64,000 nt of DNA from Yponomeuta sedellus (taxonomy: Eukaryota; Arthropoda; Insecta; Lepidoptera; Yponomeutidae). The notes below the pieces were generated by a model. That model was not told the origin of the DNA and searched no databases. It saw only the letters and a program-made list of their open reading frames with translations. The position numbers were made by a program, and so were the translations under genes. The first letter of the stretch is position 1; every line of letters starts with the position of its first letter. This document shows, piece by piece, positions 53,001-60,665 of this stretch. The stretch is taken from NCBI GenBank assembly GCA_934045075.1, contig OW203740.1, positions 16,008,944 to 16,072,943 on the forward strand, written 5' to 3'.

Positions 53001-55671
53001 CGTCCATCAGTTGCTACTTGACGCAATGAAGGATTTGGTATCTGCATCGAAGACATCGGCGGGAACGGGCAGATGGGAAGGCGTTTAATGAAAATCGTTT
53101 CTGCGATCGAATAAAAGTGAAAGAAATATAATTTTCATGTGCGTACTACATTTTTCAAAGCCATGACAGCAACAAATCCAAAAATTTCGTTGCGAGTCGA
53201 GAATATTCGTAGGTCGCTGATACAAAATATCCGGCTCGAAGGTCCAAAATGTATCGTAGACATCAGCGGGAACGGGCAGATGGGAAGGCGTTTAATGAAA
53301 ATCGTTTCTGCGATGGAATAAAAATGAAAGAAATATAATTTTCATGTGCGTACTATATTTTTCAAAGCCATGACAGCAACAAATCCAAAAAGACAAAAGA
53401 AAATCGTTTTCCTCTTCCAATATAAAAAAACTATGATGGCCAGCGAGCCGCGATGACTTGCTATACGGCCAGTACGCTGCTGCAGTCCTGGACAGTATCG
53501 AAAAGTCGATGTTCCGCTGACTGGTTCCTAAAAAGAATTTTTCACTAATCCAAACGCTATTTATTAGATAAATGAAATTGATATTCTATCGATTTATTAG
53601 TTGCGTCAACTTAGTTTATTATCTAAAGCATTTCTCCGTATCTAAATTACTATATAGGTACAATACCTACCGAATAACAACGGATTTACTCCACATGAAG
53701 GACAGATAAGCGGGACAAAACAGATTCTTGTAGCTACAATAGCCACCCCTTTTTCTAGGTAATAGCCATTATGAAATAAGATTATTAAGTGACCTGCAAT
53801 CAGTTGGACATAATTTGTTCCATAACTGGTTCAATAATACCAACCCTTTGTACCTACGTCCCCACGGCTGGGGCACTGGTTTCTTATTGAATCGCAGAAA
53901 GGTTTCTAGAGGGTTTTCATTATTTATGTTTGGTTTTTCTATCATGAAAACGGTCTCTGCCTTGATCATTGTGTAGTTACCATTGTAATAATATACTATC
54001 TATCTAAGAAATAAAAAAGAATTAAATGGGCAAATGTCAGTCGGTAGGGGCCGAGCACCATAGAACTGAATGAAATAAAACGCATTTTAAATACCTATTT
54101 AAAATGTGTTACTATGTAAAATGTTGTGCATATTATTTTTATTTTTAATGCACTAACCCGTGCTAAGGAACAAATTTAAAAACCTATTTAGAGGCTAAAA
54201 AGTTTACCCATGCCGGGATTCGAACCCGCAACCTCTGGCTATCCGTACCTGGTACGGATAGCCAGAGGTTGCGGGTTCGAATCCCGGCATGGGTGAAATT
54301 TTTAGCCTCTAAATAGGTTTTTAAAAATGTTGTGCATATTTTTATTACGTAGGTACCTACCTACGTAATAAAAATATGCACAACATTTGTCGTCGTACGG
54401 AACCCCTTCGTTGCGTGATATCGACTCGTACTTGTCTGGGTTTTTATTTTGGTGGGGGACGTGGCAACATAGGTATAAACATACAACTTTTGTATGTTGT
54501 TTGGAAACTAAGAACCTTGGACCCTGAAGTCCTGGGTCGCTTTTCATAAAACTCCAATTCATAGGTTTGTCAACCGTGAATCGTGATTGGAATCAAACAC
54601 GTGGGTGATGCAACAACAGGCGCGGTCAGGTGCTGGATGGGTGACCATCCCGTGATAGTGGCATTGTTTCCGAGCGCTTCCGACTGTCATGTAATGGCAG
54701 TCGTTAAATCATGTCAGAGACCTTATGGGCGGCTTAATAACTTTGGCATGTAAGGCCTGCCACTGTCTTAAAATCCTCCAGCAACCCGGGACTTGGCCCC
54801 CGTGGTGGATTATGGCCTAACCTACCTGTGATGCAGGAAGAGAGCCGTCTCACAGTAGTGTGGACGTACAAGGGTTGATATCGATATCGATCGACAATAA
54901 GGAAATATCAGGATGGCAATGGCAACGTACTGCAACTTTAGCCTCGGATAAATTAACAACTGTTCTCGTATAAGTGGTGATGGGTCGCGGAAAACTTCCT
55001 GCTAAAAGAATCCGGGGAATTATACCAAAAAAATCAAGTACCTACTAGGTAGGTACCTACTTGAAAAAAGTTCAAGTACCTAGTACCTGTTAAAAGTCCA
55101 CTCTAGTAACCACCCTGTATAATAGGCATTAGTGACACTACTTTTACTTAAAATAGTATAGCGATGAGTGAGACATTGAAAAAAAAACATACTTAGGTAC
55201 TTCTATTTAACTATTTTATGGGATTTTTGGCAACAATGTAAACGAATCTATAATGCATAATAAACAATGCTTGATGGCGTTTTATTCCAATAGTCACAGT
55301 AAGAATTCATTCTCGTATAAAAACCGATTTTGGAAACATTCTTGGAATGATTCCGCGTTTCTTCCCAAAATTAGTTTTTCCCGGAAAGAATCCCATCATT
55401 ACGTGTAAGTAAACAGGAGACATTTCGGAAACAATTCCTATCTCAAAATAAAACTAGCTGTTCCGGCGACTTGGTTCGCTTTGGTTTCTGATAAAAACCT
55501 GTATAGTTACGGTTCTGTGTGTAATCGTATCGATTTTTATCTCCGTGAAAGGACAACAAACAAAATACTCATTCACCTTTTATGATTAGAAAATGTAAAA
55601 GAAAATTACTTACCACATACTAGCACCAGGAAGTCAATGCCAATCTTCAAGGCAATGTTGTTTTGGGCCAT
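40981..55671 (-). CDS. wun-like: Gene B: PAP2 lipid phosphate phosphatase, six exons, 284 aa (full span)
   Basis: Spliced from 55614-55671, 50792-50943, 49571-49768, 47893-48054, 42021-42197, 40981-41088 (58+152+198+162+177+108 = 855 nt). All internal borders are GT/AG and the frame closes. Same enzyme family as gene A: a six-span membrane phosphatase acting on extracellular lipid phosphates. Motifs: C1 KYVIGRLRP (124-132), C2 PSAH with His178, C3 [12 protein letters not shown] (223-234). Odd: the glycine of PSGH is Ala; no N-x-S/T sequon was seen in the C1-C2 loop, unlike gene A. The two proteins are clearly paralogs but well diverged, so the duplication is not recent. Intron 4 is swollen to 5.7 kb by an exon-5 fragment array and a Gypsy insertion. 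Exact wunen paralog not assigned. Confidence 0.9.
41515..41761. mobile_element. Foldback element F2, second copy
   Basis: Arms AAGCTCGTTTATTACATTTT...GGCACTTTTACAGGTGCCGT and ACGGCACCTGTAAAAGTGCC...AAATCCGTGTAAA. A segment of GTCTACTGCTCGTGTTAACC ends it, inverted relative to its place at 23590. Confidence 0.7.
41789..41850 (-). pseudogene. Degenerate copy of gene B exon 5 (3' half) with donor
   Basis: Minus strand reads TACACCGGCCTGTTTTAAAG, then codons for [16 protein letters not shown] and the same GTATGTTTT donor as exon 5. Relative to exon 5 it has a stop at the SR of C3, H-to-D and S-to-K changes, and loses about eight codons near the end. Clearly a broken duplicate, downstream of the real exon. 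Confidence 0.7.
41872..42000. repeat. 45-bp minisatellite, three copies, beside exon 5
   Basis: Unit starts at 41872, 41917 and 41962 (CAGTGTTTGAAGCCTATTAG...). Copies 1-3 are nearly identical. 45 is a multiple of three, so if the exon 5 donor were skipped, the frame would run through as a 15-residue repeat ([15 protein letters not shown]). Confidence 0.9.
42021..42197 (-). CDS. wun-like: Gene B exon 5 (C3 block)
   Basis: 59 codons, acceptor ATCTCTTCCAG before 42197, donor GTATGT from 42020. It encodes [18 protein letters not shown], a membrane span and [16 protein letters not shown] with the C3 Arg, His and Asp all present. Confidence 0.92.
42757..43235 (-). repeat. Tandem array of exon-5 5' fragments (three units) with intact decoy acceptors
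   Basis: Three units of about 197 bp each repeat the first 15-25 codons of gene B exon 5 and about 130 bp of the upstream intron. The acceptor ATCTCTTCCAG|TTCTACGTC is kept at 42810, 43007 and 43203. Frameshifts and stops follow in each, so they cannot replace exon 5. A further unit lies beyond the Gypsy insertion (46940-47225). Confidence 0.85.
43270..43325. repeat. Perfect 23-bp inverted repeat
   Basis: ATTAAAACTCTAGATTTAGC... and its inverse complement are separated by GAAAGTATT. Confidence 0.9.
43492..43644 (+). repeat. Gypsy 5' LTR
   Basis: 153 bp, starts TG and ends CA, matches the 3' LTR throughout by eye. Confidence 0.9.
43680..44405 (+). CDS. Gypsy Gag (capsid part)
   Basis: 241 codons from the upstream start; [17 protein letters not shown] at 43701 is the more natural ATG. 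After a Pro/Thr-rich leader comes the capsid-like domain ([57 protein letters not shown]). It ends at TGA 44403-44405, overlapping an ATG of the next frame, so the zinc-finger part is out of frame with the capsid. Confidence 0.85.
   Translation: MVLRTETMNSDQQHGRVPVPAPAPTPASTSSATTPWPTGQTPPPPTELATISVASRIPDFWIEMPKHWFAQFEAIMAPQKQGDEVKFNLVISKLGRDALRQISDILFAPPAQNKYQAIKDRLLTVFEESPERQFQRLLGEMDLGTQKPTQLLRRMKELAVSSEVSDQTLRNLWMAKLPGAVKAVLAVSQDQQLDNLAVMADKILENTRSVDIAEVAPPPPFNFAFGEMMSQMKRLPPSGAK
44402..44587 (+). CDS. Gypsy Gag C-terminal basic and CHCC finger segment
   Basis: Arg/Ser-rich stretch ([18 protein letters not shown]) followed by [20 protein letters not shown], the unusual CHCC finger described for the CsRn1 clade. 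Its frame differs from both the capsid and the pol frame, so Gag is either frameshift-damaged or uses recoding. Confidence 0.7.
   Translation: MKQRGRSDSRGRSRNVSRSRSRGPRRTPEDPDWLCRYHFRFRGRAVNCEEPCAWARKTGKN
44497..45525 (+). pseudogene. Gypsy protease and reverse transcriptase, first part, nonsense-terminated
   Basis: Aspartic protease [16 protein letters not shown] near 44668-44720; RT fingers [59 protein letters not shown] at 45523-45525 cuts RT before the active site. The codon after NAAQ is Thr in related elements, from general family knowledge. Confidence 0.85.
45526..45939 (+). pseudogene. Gypsy reverse transcriptase, second part, before the deletion
   Basis: Same frame resumes after the stop: [19 protein letters not shown] carries the YIDD catalytic box, then [18 protein letters not shown] and [20 protein letters not shown]. 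It breaks off near 45930 where RNase H would begin. Confidence 0.85.
45941..46246 (+). pseudogene. Gypsy integrase C-terminal end
   Basis: In a different frame: [51 protein letters not shown], the conserved end of CsRn1-type Pol, to the natural stop. Everything between RT and here (RNase H, integrase zinc finger and DDE core) is deleted. Confidence 0.8.
46437..46700 (+). CDS. Small membrane-protein ORF at the Gypsy 3' end
   Basis: 87 codons from ATG 46437 ([10 protein letters not shown]...). Gly2 and Ser6 fit an N-myristoylation signal, followed by a hydrophobic span [18 protein letters not shown] and a basic stretch [11 protein letters not shown], then a Gln/Thr/Val-rich tail. It is intact between pol and the polypurine tract. 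Not recognisable as an envelope protein; function unknown. Confidence 0.6.
   Translation: MGNTKSTENNLVVAQPNANIGQQINQFNIMMASFIALLLAVCIYIIWSLCRRRVKKWLHKEITSVTVPTVKVHTVQQHQQPSATYVQ
46784..46936 (+). repeat. Gypsy 3' LTR
   Basis: Matches 43492-43644; preceded directly by the polypurine tract. Confidence 0.9.
46940..47225 (-). repeat. Exon-5 fragment array, part right of the Gypsy element
   Basis: Remainder of the interrupted unit, then a unit with GGAGCTTGGAGCCGCGCCAT and CCTTCATTTGGACGTA whose acceptor is lost, then a partial unit ending GGCGTACTGGAAGCC at about 47221. Confidence 0.8.
47430..47565 (-). repeat. tRNA-derived SINE fragment
   Basis: Minus strand GGGTTTGATTCCCGCC (B-box) and CTGGACTACCAAACCAG (anticodon-arm like). 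Confidence 0.5.
47893..48054 (-). CDS. wun-like: Gene B exon 4 (C2 block)
   Basis: 54 codons, acceptor TCCACCAG before 48054, donor GTGAGT from 47892. It encodes [16 protein letters not shown]..., then [20 protein letters not shown] with the C2 histidine. Ala replaces Gly in the usual PSGH. Confidence 0.92.
48070..48250 (-). repeat. SINE G directly upstream of gene B exon 4
   Basis: TTTACATACAGGCACATACA, CCAAGACCTGG and the tRNA-like head (CAGGGTTCGAACACGGGACC antisense). Only about 15 bp separate it from the exon 4 acceptor, so the SINE may supply the polypyrimidine or branch region. Same family, orientation and intron as 3070-3268 in gene A. Confidence 0.75.
48430..48600. other. Possible MITE fragment
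   Basis: AAAAGTCACGACTTTCACAA and AACGCGTGACTC resemble 23330-23400 (AAAACGCGTGACTCGCGT). Termini not defined. Confidence 0.3.
48605..49560. other. Intron 3 of gene B, nothing recognised
   Basis: No repeat family or coding signal recognised. Confidence 0.45.
49571..49768 (-). CDS. wun-like: Gene B exon 3 (C1 block)
   Basis: 66 codons, acceptor AATTCCAG before 49768, donor GTGAGT from 49570. It encodes [19 protein letters not shown], a membrane span and [16 protein letters not shown], with Lys and Arg of the C1 block in place. Confidence 0.92.
49842..50070 (-). repeat. Family K SINE, left part, with 5S rRNA-like head
   Basis: GCACTGCTGGGGCACGAGTT to GGTCACCCATCC and CGCGCCTGTTGTTGCTTAAC (antisense of box C and box A). 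It continues at 50299-50345 (GTGATTGATTCCAATCACTC) after a family H insertion. Confidence 0.7.
50071..50298 (-). repeat. Family H tRNA-SINE inserted in a family K SINE
   Basis: Antisense tail TTTTTTAATGCACTAACAAG, body, core and leader, then GCCTCTAAATAGG. Flanks TCAAGGGACTGA (50059-50070) and TCAAGTGATTGA (50299-50310) are a target duplication with two mismatches. Confidence 0.8.
50405..50447. repeat. Hairpin
   Basis: GACACTCAAGGAT and ATCCTTGAGTGTC inverted around CGAGACTCAACTCA. Confidence 0.7.
50792..50943 (-). CDS. wun-like: Gene B exon 2
   Basis: 152 nt, phase 1 in and phase 0 out; acceptor TCTCTTCCAG before 50943, donor GTAAGT from 50791. It encodes [37 protein letters not shown] and the second span. 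The first codon is completed by the last base of exon 1 (G|TG, Val). Confidence 0.92.
51050..51345 (-). mobile_element. LINE fragment (RTE-like ORF2 C terminus), type 1
   Basis: The minus frame gives [34 protein letters not shown]. Third copy of the 1080 and 4432 family, in gene B intron 1. Confidence 0.65.
51412..51760. repeat. Family H tRNA-SINE with long leader and intact sense core
   Basis: Antisense tail and body to about 51484, then a full sense leader (ATCATGTGGGTACAGCGATA, CAAGATGTCGCTGCCTGTAC), tRNA-like core at 51657-51728 with A- and B-boxes, and body. Target duplication ambiguous in this AT-rich site. Confidence 0.75.
52072..52472. mobile_element. MITE, about 400 bp
   Basis: Termini AAGGCCAGCGCAGACGAGGG and CCCTCGTCTGCGCAAGCCTT. 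Subterminal GTCCCTC/GAGGGAC words recur. No coding capacity. Confidence 0.75.
52688..52830. repeat. Degenerate short tandem repeat, unit about 18-20 bp
   Basis: ATCCTAAAAAGCCTGC, ATCCTAAAAATTTCTCC, ATTACAATGTCTTC, ATCCTAAACAGTCCTA: variants of ATCCTAxAATGTCCTC. Confidence 0.6.
53050..53393. repeat. Direct duplication of about 130 bp, 205 bp apart
   Basis: GCGGGAACGGGCAGATGGGA through CAGCAACAAATCCAAAAA at 53059-53185 and 53264-53390 with only a handful of differences. Confidence 0.85.
53400..54110. other. Gene B intron 1 sequence; one family K scrap
   Basis: 53836-53890 (CCCCACGGCTGGGGCACTGG) is family K; otherwise nothing recognised. Confidence 0.4.
54135..54323 (-). repeat. Family H palindrome including tRNA-like core, one-base loop
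   Basis: Tail and body antisense, core antisense to CTATCCGTACC, one T, then GGTACGGATAG and the mirror core and body. 17-bp target duplication AAAATGTTGTGCATATT at 54118-54134 and 54324-54340. Confidence 0.9.
54324..54390. repeat. Palindrome built on the right target duplication
   Basis: AAATGTTGTGCATATTTTTA...ACGTAGGTA is mirrored by TACCTACGTAATAAAAATAT...GCACAACATTT: about 30-bp arms starting exactly in the right-hand duplication of the family H insertion. Confidence 0.8.
54560..54890 (+). repeat. Family K SINE, plus sense, best 5S rRNA-like head
   Basis: Head ATGCAACAACAGGCGCGGTC...GGATGGGTGACC, then CGAGCGCTTCCGACTGTCAT, ACTTGGCCCCCGTGGTGGAT, GTACAAGGGTTGATATCGAT. The head matches recalled insect 5S rRNA over the box A-intermediate-box C region at about 30 of 37 positions. 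Confidence 0.7.
55000..55600. other. Gene B intron 1 near exon 1; GGTACCTA-rich palindromic patch
   Basis: AAGTACCTACTAGGTAGGTA and CCTACTTG-type words form short overlapping palindromes at 55038-55090. Nothing else recognised. Confidence 0.4.
55614..55671 (-). CDS. wun-like: Gene B exon 1 (start codon)
   Basis: ATG at 55671-55669 opens [19 protein letters not shown] plus one base before GTAAGT (from 55613): phase 1, as in gene A. The first membrane span runs on into exon 2. No upstream in-frame ATG in the adjoining sequence. Confidence 0.85.
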
Positions 55672-55739
55672 TTCTCTTCACCGTTACTCCATTTTACTTT
55701 CAAATACAACTCAAGACCACTTCCCACGGCTGTGACAAT

Positions 55740-55770
55740 GCTACTGATACCGCAAAGCGGTCACTGATAA
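55740..55770 (-). promoter_or_regulatory. Candidate gene B initiator sites
   Basis: Minus-strand TATCAGTG (A at 55765) and TATCAGTA (A at 55745) fit the insect TCAGT initiator. No TATA box at the right distance. Weak. Confidence 0.25.
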
Positions 55771-55849
55771 TAAAAAAAAACTATGAGTAATGTACTACCA
55801 GATAAAAAACTGATTGCCATTGCAATCAGATAAAGTGCTTCGCAGAATC

Positions 55850-56435
55850 TGTGGGTAGATTCTGCTTAGGGTCAAGTGAACGGACTATTGTGGAGATAGG
55901 TGCAGTCATTTTGGGACAAGGTAAAGTCTGAGAACTAGGCAATCAACATTATGATTCATGAGATATTTTTCGATCAGCGCCATCTAGAATTTCGCGTTGA
56001 AACTACGTGTAGTATCGGTTCTATGCCATGGCACTAAGCCAGCGGCTACACAGATGGGGCGCGGAAAAGATGCGCAAAAGACATTTCATACAAAATGTAT
56101 TGAAGGGACGGGACGAATCCCACACATGGGTAATGAGGGTAGGGCGCCATTTCTACACAAAGCCTGTCTTTTCTATGTCCCCGACCCGCGGCCTTTATAT
56201 GTGGCTGCTGGCTCAACCACACGTGTTGGGTTGAAGTCTAAATCGTACCAAAATAATGTACCTAATTGGAGATATTTAGCTGCCACAGAACAACAAAAAA
56301 ATTATTCTGAAACCGTTTTACATTTGCTTCATATTCATGCTTCTTAAGGCGCTCAGGAATGCTTACTAGCGCCACCAATGGAGTAAAAAATGATAATTAT
56401 ATTCTTTTTAGAGTTTGTAACCCCAAAAAAATGGC
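55850..56435. other. Intergenic sequence with an unassigned frame
   Basis: A frame at 56028-56234 (MALSQRLHRWGAEKMRKRHF...) has no recognised domain. TTAAGGCGCTCAGGAATGCT at 56345 resembles the left end of the TTAA MITE family. Confidence 0.35.
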
Positions 56436-56497
56436 GTACCCTTAAAGCTGGCTTTTCACTATGGGATGTAATTTAAATTTAATATATATTACATAAA

Positions 56498-56847
56498 TAC
56501 ATAACCTGACGCCTGTATCCCATAGGGGTAGGCAGAGACCAGGGACTGCCACTTGCCACGATCCTGACAGATCACCTTCGCTTCATCAACGTTCATAAGT
56601 CGTTGCATGCACGCATGCCCTATTACGCCCTACATACCCTATTTGGTCGATGTATGTGCGCCTGGGACGTCCCTTACCAGCCCTTCCACTCACATTCGCA
56701 ATATATATTTGTTTCGTCAATCTTTCTTCCGTCATCCTCTCCACATGTCCAAACCAACGCAACATTCCTTTCTCAGTTCTATTCACTACATCCTCTTTCA
56801 GTCCACAACGTTCTCTAATCAGAATATTGCGTATCCTGTCCTGTATT
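56498..56847 (-). mobile_element. LINE fragment, type 4 (ORF2 C terminus)
   Basis: The minus frame gives MNRTEKGMLRWFGHVERM, then LTKQIYIANVSGRAGKGRPR, RTYIDQIG. Best copy of this type in the window. Confidence 0.7.
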
Positions 56848-56974
56848 CTTGAGATATAATAATGTATCGCTCGTCATACATTTAGTTTTATACTTAGCTA
56901 TAAAATTATTATAGCACAGTGTGAACCGGTCTCGTACAAAATGTATGACGAGCGATAACTTATTATATCTCAAG
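56848..56974. mobile_element. Small MITE-like inverted repeat
   Basis: CTTGAGATATAATAATG...CGCTCGTCATACATTT against AAATGTATGACGAGCG...TATTATATCTCAAG. Confidence 0.7.
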
Positions 56975-57215
56975 ATGTTATATATATTAATATATTACAT
57001 CCCATAGTCAAAAGCCGGCTTAATTAAGGGTGTATGCTTTGGCGTCTCTATTCTATGCTACCTCTATGTAAAGCATGCTTGAAACGTATGAAAATATAGC
57101 AAATTTAAATCTGGTTTTACTTGAAAGTGATATTTTTGTAACAGATAGCGCTACTGATTCTGAGGGGGCATGCGTGTGCGCAAAAGAAGTTGGTAACGTT
57201 ATAGACAATTTTAAA

Positions 57216-57383
57216 AACCTGTTTAGAGGCTAACAATTCCCAATTCCACCCATGCCGGGACTCGAAAACGCGACCTCTGGCACGGTTAGCCAGCGGTCGC
57301 GGGTTTGAGCCCTTGCATGGGTGGAATTTTTAGCCTCTAATTAGGTTTTTAAAATTTTCCTTAGCATTAAAAAGAATATAAAA
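57216..57383 (+). repeat. Family H palindrome turning round in the anticodon stem
   Basis: Antisense body and core to GCGACCTCTGGC, loop ACGGTTA, then GCCAGCGGTCGCGG and the sense body. The turn uses the tRNA-like anticodon stem itself. Target duplication TTATAGACA(A/G)TTTTAAA at 57199-57215 and 57384-57400. Confidence 0.85.
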
Positions 57384-57400
57384 TTATAGACAGTTTTAAA

Positions 57401-57830
57401 TACTCATTTGCCGGTGCTTTATTCCTAATCTAGCTTACACTATTTATAAATAATCTTATTGTTTAGTTCAACAACATATGTAATTGACATTTTTACAGGT
57501 CCACTTATAAAACTTTAAAATAAATTTACATTTAAACAATATTATGCAATAAGTGATAATTTACACAGCGTAAAAGATCCTGATATGTACAACAATAATA
57601 TATAATTCAAAATGCAAAACATATTTTTTACATTTAAAGGCGTTTATTACCTTGAATATTAAAAAAAAAGTGTTATTTAACAATTTTAGTGCTATTTATC
57701 CAACGCGTACAACGCTCTCATTTTTAAATCTGCGCTCAGCACCACGAAGTACCAATAATTTTAGTACCAATAAAGAATATTCTTCAGTAACAGGGTGTAA
57801 ATATTAAATCAATTATAAATACAGTGCAAC
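57401..57830. other. Intergenic AT-rich sequence, nothing recognised
   Basis: No supported feature. Confidence 0.4.
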
Positions 57831-58377
57831 TTAAGGCGCTTTGGGATGCTAACGACGCCACCATAAATTGCATTATATACGTTTTTTTAAAAGATTAAAC
57901 ATCATCAATCTTCATACTATTTTTATTTTTAATGCACTAACCCGTGCTAAGGACAAATTTAAAAACCTATTTAGAGGCTGATGCCGGTGAGTCACCCATT
58001 GGCTCAATTGAGCGCTGGCACGGATAGCCAGAGGTTGCGGGTTCGAATCCCGGCATGGGTGAAATTTTAAGCCTCTAAATAGGTTTTTAAATCATCAATC
58101 TTAACCACTTAACTATTTTTAGAACTACAGTCTGAAACCTAGGATCAACAACATTTGATCCTAGGTTACAGTTTAATCGATTTCCGCCAAAAACGACCGT
58201 TATCGAGTTAAGTCCAAGGTAGTTCAAGATACTGCGTTCTAGGCTGTATATTCTAAATATAGTTATGACAAATATTAAGGTTTTTTTAATGTTTATTTTA
58301 TGGAAAAAATCGTATTATAAAACAAACTAGACTTTTATTCCAATTATGGCGCTAGATAGCATCTCAAAACGCCTTAA
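57831..58377. mobile_element. piggyBac-type MITE (TTAA), with a family H insertion
   Basis: TTAA at 57831-57834 and 58374-58377; termini GGCGCTTTGGGATGCTAACG and GCTAGATAGCATCTCAAAAC...GCC are imperfect inverse complements. Family H lies at 57913-58090. Confidence 0.75.
57913..58090 (-). repeat. Family H tRNA-SINE inside the TTAA MITE
   Basis: Antisense tail and body jump at TTTAGAGGC to sense TGATGCCGGTGAGTCACCCA, core (TTGGCTCAATTGAGCGC, GGTTCGAATCCC) and body. Perfect 12-bp target duplication ATCATCAATCTT at 57901-57912 and 58091-58102. Confidence 0.9.
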
Positions 58378-58389
58378 GGCGAAAGTACA

Positions 58390-58615
58390 TTCTACGCCTA
58401 GTTTGCATAATTTTATTACAACACTATATCACAGAGTAAAAATACAACTCCCTTGTAGTCTTCAAGACTTCAAGGCTTAAATATTATAATAATAACGATA
58501 AATTAAATCTACAATAATTTATTAAATATGGTGCGGAGAGAAATAATTAAGTTATTGTAATAATTACTGTCTCATACTCTCTATCAGAGAGAAGGCATGT
58601 GCCTTGCAGTGGGCC
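58390..58615. other. Intergenic sequence, nothing recognised
   Basis: 58560-58610 resembles a SINE L end (CATACTCTCTATCAGAGAGA). Confidence 0.4.
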
Positions 58616-58619
58616 ATTG

Positions 58620-59057
58620 AGGCTGGGCGCATGCTGAGACGCAGGCGACGCAGCACAGCGCAGCACAGTTCAGTACAGGGCAGGGCAGTTGAGGCAGACA
58701 TAGGCCCCCACCGCATGTTTCGACGCAACTATTCGCACCATTCCTTGGGAATTCACACCCATAATAACTCTTTTAATGTCTTTTTTGAATAGTCTGGATG
58801 ATTTGTATCATATAAACAAGGTTCACAGCGAACTAATTCAATTAAATGTTCTGTCATTGCAACAAAGTTGTTAGTAAACACGCCTCGACGTGCACGCGTT
58901 GCGCAGTAATCTGTGCCGGCACTACAACGAGACGCAGAGCAGGGCAGACACATGTCTGCGTCGCGCGTGCCTGCGCCGCAGCGTACGTAGCTCAATGACA
59001 TTCCATGCTTTACAAAATCTGTGCTGCGTCGCCTGCGTCTCAGCATGCGCCCAGCCT
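58620..59057. mobile_element. MITE with 35-bp terminal inverted repeats
   Basis: GGCTGGGCGCATGCTGAGAC and GTCTCAGCATGCGCCCAGCC, continued by GCAGGCGACGCAGCAC and its mirror. The interior is GC-richer with CAGCACAGCG-like repeats. Confidence 0.75.
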
Positions 59058-59059
59058 TA

Positions 59060-60545
59060 TAGGCTACATAAAAAATAGGGTGCAACATAATCTCTAAAGT
59101 GTGTTTGTTACCAAATCCCCAAGTTCATTTGAAAATAAGGGAGTATTCTATTTTTAAATGCTGACGCGATGAAAGCTGAAGAAATAGAAATAGTGACGCG
59201 AAAAACCTAGTCCTTCTGAAATACACTTTATGGGGATTTTGGTGCACCCTGTATATTAAAATTAGCAGGCCTCATTGAACCCTGAAAAACGGGACAAACT
59301 TGTGATAGTACAGATATTACACAGGGCGTTTCTGTAAGGTCCGGTAGAACTATAGGGGGCTAATCTACTCATCAATGCAAATAACTTCTATTATGGAACA
59401 TAATGGCAAAATAATAAATTAACTAATGGACGTAACAGGCGTTACGTCGTTATCAAATAATCAAAGATTAAATAATATTAGGGGAACGTACATATTAAAG
59501 TGATTACGATGTTTGTTTACCTGAGCGTGACATCAGATTCGACGCCATGACACTGCGAGCTGTTTTCTCACAGATTTAAAATAATTATAGAAAAATGGCT
59601 TTAACCTTCGTTAAACTTTAGTTCATTACTTAATATAGGTTTATTGTAAATAATGTGTCCCCACATTATGGAATAGGATTTAAAAATATTTTGTCATGCC
59701 TATTATGTGAATTTGTACTACTCGCTAATTGTCAAGGAGAACTTCGTGAGGATACCTGACTGTCTGAGGTACCCGTGATCACGGCAACTGTTTCGCTGCC
59801 GAAACGTCGAGAAATAAGGTCTACCTAATAAATATTCCAGGTTAGACCCTTTTAATATACAACTAAACAGACGTCCCTTGTGTGCTAGAGCCTCCGGGCT
59901 TGTGTCGAACAGGTGGGAAGCGCCCGGGCATAATATTGACATAATATGAGCATAACAGAAATAAACTAAATACACAATAAAGGAAACAAAAAGTAAAACA
60001 TCGATTTAGCCTGCTGTGGTGTGTCTAAATTGCCACAAAAGGCAGTTGACTCAGCGTTGTGCTCAGGGAATGAGCCCTCAGCGCTGTCAGTGCCCTCGGT
60101 AACCTATAATTAAGTGCCCATTTGTATAGATGAGTAAATTCCCTACAGTTTTATGGGAACTTCCTACCTAAATCTAGTTAAACCAACCAAATATTAACTT
60201 GAAATTTCCACTTTTCCGCTCACGGAACGTAATTCCTTTACAAAATTGTTGTGAATAATGTTTTTCAAGAAACGATTATAGTAGACCTGCTGGTGTTAAA
60301 ATTACAGGACATCTTAGTTCTAATCCTATCGTCGGTGGGAAACTCTTATCTCACAATAAATACGTGCGAGAATTCATCGAAAAAGTGCACTATCAAGTCT
60401 GCCCGTTTTTCTAAGAATGATGCCTGTATGAAATCAAGGTGCTATTTGTACTATTATCGGCTAAACACATTTAAAATGTATCGTAAAAAAAATAAGTAGG
60501 TAGCTCAAGACAGATTGCACAAGGAAAGTACTAAACTTAATACAC
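59060..60545. other. Intergenic sequence with SINE L scraps, no gene
   Basis: 59715-59770 (TACTCGCTAATTGTCAAGGA) is SINE L; TGCCGAAACGTCGAGAAATA at 59798 is a dispersed repeat piece. The 82-codon frame at 60251 has no domain. Confidence 0.4.
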
Positions 60546-60552
60546 ATAACGT

Positions 60553-60665
60553 AACATAACTTCACGCCTGTATCCCAGAGGGGTAGGCAGAGACCAGGGA
60601 CTGCCACTTGCCGCGATCCGGACAGATCGCCTTTGCTTCAACGACGTTCATTAGTCGTCACGAAA
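60553..60665 (-). mobile_element. LINE fragment, type 4 (3' scrap)
   Basis: CCCAGAGGGGTAGGCAGAGA, CAGGGACTGCCACTTGCCGC match 27165 and 56498. Confidence 0.55.

Larger units (their letters stand above)
56439..57030. mobile_element. MITE carrying a LINE fragment and an inner inverted repeat
   Basis: Outer ends GCTGGCTTTTCACTATGGGA and TCCCATAGTCAAAAGCCGGC are inverse complements. Inside lie LINE type 4 (56498-56847) and an inverted repeat 56848-56974. Confidence 0.65.
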
